Assembly (NCBI GenBank): GCA_937958005.1
Contig: CALGOB010000126.1
Location: 1 to 36,119, forward strand
Length of the DNA: 36,119 nucleotides
Source: an uncultured Cyclobacteriaceae bacterium
GTDB lineage: Bacteria > Bacteroidota > Bacteroidia > Cytophagales > Cyclobacteriaceae
Direction: 5' to 3'
Of this stretch, positions 30,357-36,119 are shown piece after piece. Positions within the stretch are counted from its first letter, which is position 1. The number at the start of each line of letters is the position of its first letter. A program made the translations under genes and the position numbers. The notes under the pieces were generated by a model, which worked only from the letters and a program-made list of their open reading frames with translations, had not been told where the DNA came from and searched no databases.

Positions 30357-33119
30357 TTACAAAGCCAATAGCTTTTTTGCTTCTTTTTTCACTGAATTCA
30401 GATTGGAGAGCTCTTCTAATTTACTAATGATAGGATGTGGGATTTCGTTTTTGATAATTTGTAATACTTCAAAATAACGATGAAGTATTTTACTAAACCC
30501 TTTTGGGAGATGTACTAAATCTATTTGACCTAAACAAGATTCAATAACCTGATGTAAAACATCTATATACACGCCTTGCATTTCTAATAAGCGATCTAAT
30601 TGCTCCGTCACTCTAGGCATTGGAGTAGAATTTGCCTCACCTGCTACCATTCTAGCAGTATTATTAGTGAATTGGTCGATGTCTAAATACTTATTCTCAA
30701 TTAACAATGAGAGCCAATCAAACGCTCCTGCACGTATGGTCTTTTTGTCACAGAATAGGCTTAAAGTGAGAAAAAGATAACCTGCTTTTTTTAATGGTTT
30801 AGGATGTTTAGCATTATATTTTACTATTTCTAATATCGACTTGGTTTCGTTGGCTTCCAAGTCTGACGAATATCTGAATACTTGCAGGATGAGGTTTAAG
30901 TAAAGAGGCTCTTGCAAGGAGCCGTTCCTGGAAAACCAATGTTCTGCATCTGCGATAATAAATTCTTCATTTGTTAAAAAGTGTTCAAAGTAACTATGGT
31001 TAAAGCTATTTAATGACCTGAATTCTTCTATATTAAAATTAAAGTCCAACATAGCCCAACTATACTTTCTATCATCTGAATATCTTCTATAAATATTCCA
31101 ATCCCATTTAGTGGATGTATTCCACCATTCTTTGTTTTTATGAAAAGAAAGTAGTGTGTTAATGGCATTATCAGGGTTTTTAATTACATAAGCTGTAAGC
31201 CAGATTAAAGGAAGTTTATTTATGTTTTTTGGATTAAGTGGTTCGCCTTTATTTAATAAATAAGTAATTACTTTATCATGTTCAGTATTGTTGCTTAAAT
31301 GGATTTTGTCAAAAGAAGAAGCACTGTTCATTCTACAGAGTGCCATACAGAAATCATCTTCATCAGGCGCTTTTTTTGCTTCTTGGTATAGATTAAGCCG
31401 TTCAAAAAATACATTTGGGTCTATTTCAAAATTATTATGAGTTGGAGTGCTTAAAAGAGGAAGGAATTCTTTCTGGTTTAGTTGATTGATCAGGTAAGTT
31501 ATTCGTTTAAATTGATTAAAAATCGCAAACCATCTGTTGGCCGTATATTCATATTTGACCTCTTTTTTAACTTTCTTTTTCCATTCATTTATTTCAGATT
31601 CTATATTACAAGGGGTTTTGGAAAGCCACATGCAAATTAATTTAGCTACTATAGTATGATGAACACCGATACGTGCAGTAATATCTAAATATTGTTCCTC
31701 TGCTATTTTCTTTGCTTGTTTTAATGCCGGTTGTAAAGTTTTATAATGTGTTTCTTTTAAAGAATGATAACGGGTAATAGCTTCTAAAAACAATTCGTAG
31801 TCTAAGGCTTCATTGCTTTTAAGTACTTTGGATACAAGAAAGATAAAATCGTCTTCACTGTCTATGTAGTTTATGCTAGCTAAGTCTTTACATGGCTTTG
31901 GGCAATATGCTTCTTGTAGATAAGTGTCATAAGAAATAACTATTTCTTCTTCTCCTATTAAAGTTTGTAAGGCAGATTTTACTTCTGAATGCATGGTATC
32001 CAAAAACGGGAGTAGCGCCTCTTTTACTGCCTCATTGGGTTCTGTTAAAAAGGCAAAACATTTTTGAGCTGCCATTTCTTGGACTTTATTGTCTTCTTGT
32101 AAAAAGATAGGCGCCAAGTTAATACAGCATGACTCTACTAAGCTGTTGTCTTTTTTTAGTCCTTTATGAAGTATGCCAATGGCTGTTTTTAATCCTCCTG
32201 CTAACTTTTCGGCATAGACGATACCATCTAAAGAGCTGATAAAAAGAGGCCAGTCGAAGGAGGGATCACCACCTATTTTCTTTAACTCTTGTAGGCCGTA
32301 ATTTACCAGTAAATTCCTGTCATTGTACATAAGTTGGATCAACTGCTCTTGGCAAGCTAAGTTTTCTGCAAGGCTAAATTCTAAGTCTCTATAAATGTTC
32401 TTTACCCACCCATGTGTATTTTGTTTGAGAGTAGGATTATTAAACGCATCAAATAATTTTTGTTGAATAACGTTCCTGGTGATATGTCCACTATTTACAA
32501 GTTCTATAATGATAGCACCTATGTTAAATTTACTATCTAAATAGAAAGCTCTTTCTACTCCTAGTTCCATTTCAAAAACAGCCATCAGAATATCTATGGT
32601 AAATTCATCTTTAGGGAAAACTGAATGAAAAATGTTTTTTACTCCTTTATCTAAATCTTTAGAATAGCTTGCCCCATGCCAAACATTAAACCTAATTAAG
32701 CAGGCAGCGAAAATTTGTCTATCAAAAGGTACTTTTCCTCTTGAATGTAATTCTCTAATTACACGATAAGGAATTCTGGTTAAATAGTTTTCTGGAGAAG
32801 CGATAGCTGCTCTTATCTCTTGATATCTAGCCTCAGGTTTTTCTAGATCATAAAATTTTATTAACTCTCTGATATCTGTTTCATCCAGTGCTTTTAAATC
32901 TATTTCTAACTCCTTAATTTTTAATACACTGGTATGAAGGTAAAGTACAAACCGAAGAATTAAACTTTGTTTTGGCGTATAGTTTTCTTTTGACAGATTC
33001 TCTATGTGCTCTGTAAGAACTTTTCTTTCTTCCCATTCTTTCCCTTTTATCCAATCACATGTGCCTGTTACTTCTTCTTGCTGTATGCGCCTGTCATATT
33101 CTTTGCAAATAGTACTCAT
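30357..33119 (-). CDS. Large alpha-helical DUF6493-like repeat protein
   Basis: A 920-residue cytosolic protein with no signal or membrane helix. It is composed of HEAT/TPR-like helical hairpins, such as RYQEIRAAIASPENYLTRIP, NLACQEQLIQLMYNDRNLLV and YLFLTLSLFCDKKTIRAGAF. The C-terminal part (ANSTPMPRVTEQLDRLLEMQ) is characteristic of the DUF6493 region in Bacteroidota proteins encoded next to SWIM-domain proteins. Its ATG overlaps the stop of the SWIM gene (ATGA). Known: such pairs occur with MoxR ATPase and VWA genes in proposed chaperone or conflict systems. Here those partners are absent, so the role is uncertain. Confidence 0.68.
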   Translation of the reverse strand: MSTICKEYDRRIQQEEVTGTCDWIKGKEWEERKVLTEHIENLSKENYTPKQSLILRFVLYLHTSVLKIKELEIDLKALDETDIRELIKFYDLEKPEARYQEIRAAIASPENYLTRIPYRVIRELHSRGKVPFDRQIFAACLIRFNVWHGASYSKDLDKGVKNIFHSVFPKDEFTIDILMAVFEMELGVERAFYLDSKFNIGAIIIELVNSGHITRNVIQQKLFDAFNNPTLKQNTHGWVKNIYRDLEFSLAENLACQEQLIQLMYNDRNLLVNYGLQELKKIGGDPSFDWPLFISSLDGIVYAEKLAGGLKTAIGILHKGLKKDNSLVESCCINLAPIFLQEDNKVQEMAAQKCFAFLTEPNEAVKEALLPFLDTMHSEVKSALQTLIGEEEIVISYDTYLQEAYCPKPCKDLASINYIDSEDDFIFLVSKVLKSNEALDYELFLEAITRYHSLKETHYKTLQPALKQAKKIAEEQYLDITARIGVHHTIVAKLICMWLSKTPCNIESEINEWKKKVKKEVKYEYTANRWFAIFNQFKRITYLINQLNQKEFLPLLSTPTHNNFEIDPNVFFERLNLYQEAKKAPDEDDFCMALCRMNSASSFDKIHLSNNTEHDKVITYLLNKGEPLNPKNINKLPLIWLTAYVIKNPDNAINTLLSFHKNKEWWNTSTKWDWNIYRRYSDDRKYSWAMLDFNFNIEEFRSLNSFNHSYFEHFLTNEEFIIADAEHWFSRNGSLQEPLYLNLILQVFRYSSDLEANETKSILEIVKYNAKHPKPLKKAGYLFLTLSLFCDKKTIRAGAFDWLSLLIENKYLDIDQFTNNTARMVAGEANSTPMPRVTEQLDRLLEMQGVYIDVLHQVIESCLGQIDLVHLPKGFSKILHRYFEVLQIIKNEIPHPIISKLEELSNLNSVKKEAKKLLAL

Positions 33120-34483
33120 AACTCTAATTCTTCTAATAGTTCTTTTAATTCTTTTTCTGTGTTATTCTTTAATATCCTTGTTGCCAATATGTGTTTGCAT
33201 ACACCTCTGTCTGTACCGTATGTAGCAAACCAAGTACAGGTGCAGGAGGCTTTTTCTGAAGTGAGAATGACTTTGTGAAAAACACCGCTGCCTTTTATCC
33301 GTGTTTCAAATTTTCCGTCTGAGTGCTTTACTAATTCATAATTCCCTTTCTTTATCAGTAAAAGAGCATTTTTATACCTTGGATTTAGACTTTCTACTCT
33401 ACTTATTTTAAAGGGTAGTTTTCTGTAATAATAAACTTGATGGGTCAGATCATAACCTAATAATCCCATGGCCGAAAGACGGGTGGCTACATTTATGAAA
33501 TTATAAGAAGAAAGCTCTTTTAGTAATGGAGCTTCTGGGGTAAACTCTTCTTGTATTTGTGCATAGGTATTAAGTTTTTGCATCCATTCTTCTGGGATGT
33601 CTTCTGTTAAGTTTTCTAAAGTACTTCCTTCTCCTGAAAAACCTCTCCAATAACTTCTTGATAGGATAATTGTAAAACGAACAGATGCTAATTCGAATTG
33701 AAAGGCTGTTGCTTGTTCTTGCTGGGTTGTATAAATGATCAGTTTACTAGCGAGTGGGAGTAAATTCTCTATCAATCGGAGGCGATGTATTCCACCAATA
33801 CAAATACTTCCTTTTATTTTTATTGGAGATAAAAAAGGCTTTTTACCTCTAAAGCTTAAATAGTAATCGTCCTTCGCTTCGCTTTTAGGAATAGCTCTAA
33901 AAAGTAACTGAATTTGTAGTTTATCTAACACAGCGACTTCATGCATATCTGCACTCAATAACTGAACGGTAGCCATTCCTTTGATCCACCTTAAAGGTAA
34001 GGCTACTTTCTTCTCTACTACTTTTTGATCTTCCTTTTGCATGACAAATTCTTTTTTGCCAATCGAAAAAAAGACTTGCTCTTTTTTATTTATTTTACTT
34101 AATGCAGCAGTCATTTCTGTATTAAAATCTACATTAGTAGTTCCTTGTTGAAGAAACTCTCCATCTAAGGCTTCTGGTAAAATATCTACTTTGCCATATA
34201 CACTACAACAGGAAGAGAATGCCTCCAACCGCAATTTTTCACCTCCAACGGTAATCACGGGATCACGTAAAGAACTGTTGATGGGCATAAAATTAGCAGC
34301 TACAATTTTGGATAGAGTGAGTAAGCTTCTTGCTATTACATAGGGTTCTTGTAGCTTTCCCCAGAAGAAACAAGGACTTTGTTTTTCCTCGAGCGATTCA
34401 TTGTAATGCGATAAGAAAATATTACTCTTGTCTGTTTCTTTTGTTATAGTTGATGGTTCTTTATATTGATAGGTAATATCCAT
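33116..34483 (-). CDS. SWIM zinc-finger protein
   Basis: A 455-residue protein. The C-terminal SWIM motif is CTCTWFATYGTDRGVCKHIL (CxC...CxH, near residue 415), a zinc-binding fold that contacts DNA or protein. The preceding 400 residues are alpha/beta with no named domain; they include PCFFWGKLQEPYVIARSLLT and YWRGFSGEGSTLENLTED, which recur in SWIM proteins paired with DUF6493. It overlaps the DUF6493-like gene by 4 bp (ATGA), so the two are coupled. Known associations are with MoxR-VWA type modules. No signal peptide. Confidence 0.88.
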   Translation of the reverse strand: MDITYQYKEPSTITKETDKSNIFLSHYNESLEEKQSPCFFWGKLQEPYVIARSLLTLSKIVAANFMPINSSLRDPVITVGGEKLRLEAFSSCCSVYGKVDILPEALDGEFLQQGTTNVDFNTEMTAALSKINKKEQVFFSIGKKEFVMQKEDQKVVEKKVALPLRWIKGMATVQLLSADMHEVAVLDKLQIQLLFRAIPKSEAKDDYYLSFRGKKPFLSPIKIKGSICIGGIHRLRLIENLLPLASKLIIYTTQQEQATAFQFELASVRFTIILSRSYWRGFSGEGSTLENLTEDIPEEWMQKLNTYAQIQEEFTPEAPLLKELSSYNFINVATRLSAMGLLGYDLTHQVYYYRKLPFKISRVESLNPRYKNALLLIKKGNYELVKHSDGKFETRIKGSGVFHKVILTSEKASCTCTWFATYGTDRGVCKHILATRILKNNTEKELKELLEELEL

Positions 34484-34511
34484 TGGTTCTTATATGAAAT
34501 TGTTTTTTGCC

Positions 34512-34943
34512 CTAAAATGATATACTATGAACGTAAAAATTTCTTCTTTTATTTAACCAGTTAATTGTATCTATAGGAGATAGGTAATGTCCATAGATTG
34601 TAACTTTAAATACAGACTCATTGGTGCTTTTCATAGATAAGAAAGCATCATAATTCATATAAATATCTTTGTAGAGCGATTTAGAACTTACAATTTTTAG
34701 TTTGCCATTGTAGACTGTATCTGTGAAGTCTAGTAATGCGTTTCCTTTAGAGTCTAGTGTTAAATTTCCAGTGATGTTCATGTCTCTGTCTTCTAAAAAT
34801 AGACAATTAGGATCGTCAAAACTCTGTTTGTTAGATTGATCTACATTACAAGATGCAAATAATGTAATCAGTGTTAGGAATAATATCTTATTTGTTAATG
34901 TCAAACTCTCCTCATTCTTTTGCCTCAAAATGTACATAATCAT
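34512..34943 (-). CDS. Small putative lipoprotein
   Basis: A 143-residue protein. A hydrophobic segment followed by a lipobox (ILFLTLITLFASCNVD) indicates a lipoprotein, with the lipidated Cys at about residue 32 of the longest frame. A TTG at 34904 (reading MTLTNKILFLTL) gives a signal of normal length, so the true start may be there. The mature part is strand-like with Asn/Ser-rich loops, ending RRNFYVHSISF. No family recognised. It ends 28 bp before the SWIM gene and may be an envelope partner or unrelated. Confidence 0.55.
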   Translation of the reverse strand: MIMYILRQKNEESLTLTNKILFLTLITLFASCNVDQSNKQSFDDPNCLFLEDRDMNITGNLTLDSKGNALLDFTDTVYNGKLKIVSSKSLYKDIYMNYDAFLSMKSTNESVFKVTIYGHYLSPIDTINWLNKRRNFYVHSISF

Positions 34944-35004
34944 CTTTGGTTATTTTAATGATCTTGGAATCATTTATTAAAGCGAAGTTTTAAAATATAT
35001 TTTA

Positions 35005-35580
35005 CTATAATTCATCTATTTTCCTCTGAATAACCTTGGTTAAATTATCTTTTTCTGAATTCCATCTTTCCTTAAACAATTGGTGCGAAGCTGTTGAATT
35101 TATTTGCTCTGAAGATATATCATCTAAATCTTCATTTGCAGCGTCTGCATAATGTAAATAAACGATGATATTTTCTCTTTCTTGGCCTTTTCCAAATACA
35201 CCTTGTTCATCACATGTTTTTAAGGCATTGGTTAATACTTCTTCATAATCTTTCACGGCAGATTCATACTTGCCGTCTTCTATGTTAAAAATGAAAGTGG
35301 CTAAAAACTCATACAATGTATTGTCATCTGTTCCTTCATATCCCCATTCAGAAATTAACCAAAATGAAGAGATATCATCTTTATCATCTTCTTCCAGTAG
35401 CTTTCTTTTTAATGATTCTACAGTATTCGCCGCAGAGAAAAAACCAGTAATATCTTCTACTAACCCTAACCCAAACCCATAAATAGATTCTCCAATACAC
35501 TTTTCTTTGATCGATTGAAAATCTGCAACTATTTGCCTTACAGCTAACTCGTGTATTCTGGTTTTAATTTCTTCAGTCAT
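35005..35580 (-). CDS. DUF4303-family protein
   Basis: A 191-residue cytosolic protein. It carries the typical DUF4303 features: ISSFWLISEWGYEGTDDNTL in the centre, a long helix with KDYEEVLTNALKTCDEQGVFG, GQERENIIVYLHYADAANED, and a C-terminal helix (LFKERWNSEKDNL). DUF4303 genes are common in immunity arrays beside SMI1-like genes; the function is unknown. It lies 61 bp before the lipoprotein gene. The upstream region holds a broken ORF. Confidence 0.78.
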   Translation of the reverse strand: MTEEIKTRIHELAVRQIVADFQSIKEKCIGESIYGFGLGLVEDITGFFSAANTVESLKRKLLEEDDKDDISSFWLISEWGYEGTDDNTLYEFLATFIFNIEDGKYESAVKDYEEVLTNALKTCDEQGVFGKGQERENIIVYLHYADAANEDLDDISSEQINSTASHQLFKERWNSEKDNLTKVIQRKIDEL

Positions 35581-35603
35581 TTTATCATTATTTGTGAGTA
35601 GAC

Positions 35604-35840
35604 TTACTTAATCAAAAATAGTTCTTTTTTAATCTCTGAATTGAGTTCTTTGAAAATATTTATTTCCTCATTAAAGTCTGTTAATCCGGAAGTAGGCAAA
35701 CTCTAATTTCCGTAGTGTAAAGTTGATCTCCTATAGTGAGTAGAACCATTTTTCCTATAAAATTGATGTTCTTTTAACTCATAATTAGTTTCAAAAACTA
35801 AAGCACACATCGCATGCAATAGAAATTTGATGCAAACCAT
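35604..35840 (-). pseudogene. Small ORF broken by a TAG codon
   Basis: From ATG at 35840 the frame reads MVCIKFLLHAMCALVFETNY, then LKEHQFYRKNGSTHYRRSTL, to TAG at 35703-35705 (codon 46). The same frame continues with SLPTSGLTDFNEEINIFKEL and ends at 35604. Coding-like composition on both sides of the stop suggests a 78-codon gene with one nonsense change. The family is not recognised. The upstream start is uncertain because the N-terminus could extend further. Confidence 0.5.
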
Positions 35841-36119
35841 AACTAACAGTCATTTAGCCACTTAAATCCTAATTTCCTACTCACCATAATGGAGACTATG
35901 TCTGCGTTGCAAATCAGAATTTAAGCAACTATCTAATAGTCATTTATGATTTTCTCTTAAAAGTCTAATGCATCATTCGGGTTTAAGAATAAAGGTTATC
36001 GCAATCTATTTTCATACCCTAAAGTCGCTAGTAAAAACACTCGGCAACTGCGTCTATAGAAATGATGACCTAACAGATTTTTTCCCCTTAATAATGTTTA
36101 ATAGAGTTTATCACGGTAG
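35841..36119. other. Noncoding 3' margin of the window with short repeats
   Basis: No ORF of useful length is seen. Two direct copies of CTAAYAGTCATTTA lie at 35843-35856 and 35933-35946, and an imperfect inverted pair (CTTAAATCCTAATTT and AAATCAGAATTTAAG) lies between them. The layout suggests a small nonautonomous element or a structured RNA, but no defined ends or target duplication can be shown. Confidence 0.3.

Noticed and set aside
33004-33278. Plus-strand ORFs over the SWIM/DUF6493 junction
   Set aside because: Antisense shadows of two well-supported genes; low-complexity hydrophobic translations.
1-36119. CRISPR array, tRNA or rRNA genes
   Set aside because: No regularly spaced repeats and no cloverleaf or rRNA-like conserved segments were found by reading both strands.

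Overview
The window is low-GC DNA from a member of the Bacteroidota. The evidence is family content: HYC_CC_PP protein, DUF6660-like protein, a CzcA-TolC fusion, a MauE/DoxX-type membrane protein, short lipoproteins with SC lipoboxes, and A-rich leaders in place of strong Shine-Dalgarno sites. The sequence alone does not separate Flavobacteriia from Cytophagia. No tRNA, rRNA, CRISPR array or intact insertion sequence was seen.

Region 1 (1-11.9 kb) is a heavy-metal resistance island, all on the minus strand. In transcription order it holds a Fur-family regulator, a small Cys/His protein, a CzcA-type RND pump fused to a TolC-like domain, its lipoprotein adaptor, two cation diffusion facilitators, an AraC-type regulator carrying an HMA-like Cys pair, an HMA/MauE-like membrane protein, a HYC_CC_PP protein, and the N-terminal half of a second, CusA-type RND pump that runs off the left edge. 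The transmembrane motifs suggest a Zn/Co/Cd-type pump and a Cu/Ag-type pump in one locus. A GGAC-N6-GTCC dyad lies just upstream of both pump genes.

Region 2 (12-19.5 kb) is accessory. It has a secreted barrel-like protein, a lipoprotein, an 88-residue protein, a hairpin-framed candidate 27-residue hydrophobic peptide, an XRE-like regulator, a membrane TPR protein, a small Cys-containing lipoprotein, an N-terminally shortened LanC-like cyclase coupled to a PAP2 phosphatase, and a frameshifted DoxX-like gene. A hairpin-rich repeat of about 100 bp occurs twice, at 14389 and 18824. Each copy abuts the 3' end of a minus-strand gene and carries the same 16-codon mini-ORF.

Region 3 (19.5-22.2 kb) holds a structured noncoding stretch with two interleaved perfect stems that look like a terminator/antiterminator switch, a small frameshifted ORF downstream of it, a ParE-type toxin-antitoxin pair whose toxin has a nonsense codon, and a zeta-toxin pair followed by its own degenerate duplicate.

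Region 4 (22.2-35.9 kb) is a long minus-strand array of tightly spaced, mostly uncharacterised cytosolic genes. They include a GyrB-like protein without the ATPase motifs, immunity-like proteins (Imm-NTF2-like, DUF2625, DUF4303), a beta-propeller protein, an LRR protein, a dual-specificity phosphatase remnant, and an overlapping DUF6493-like/SWIM zinc-finger pair. The layout resembles an immunity-gene array of the polymorphic-toxin type with no toxin in view. Several members are broken by nonsense or frameshift changes.
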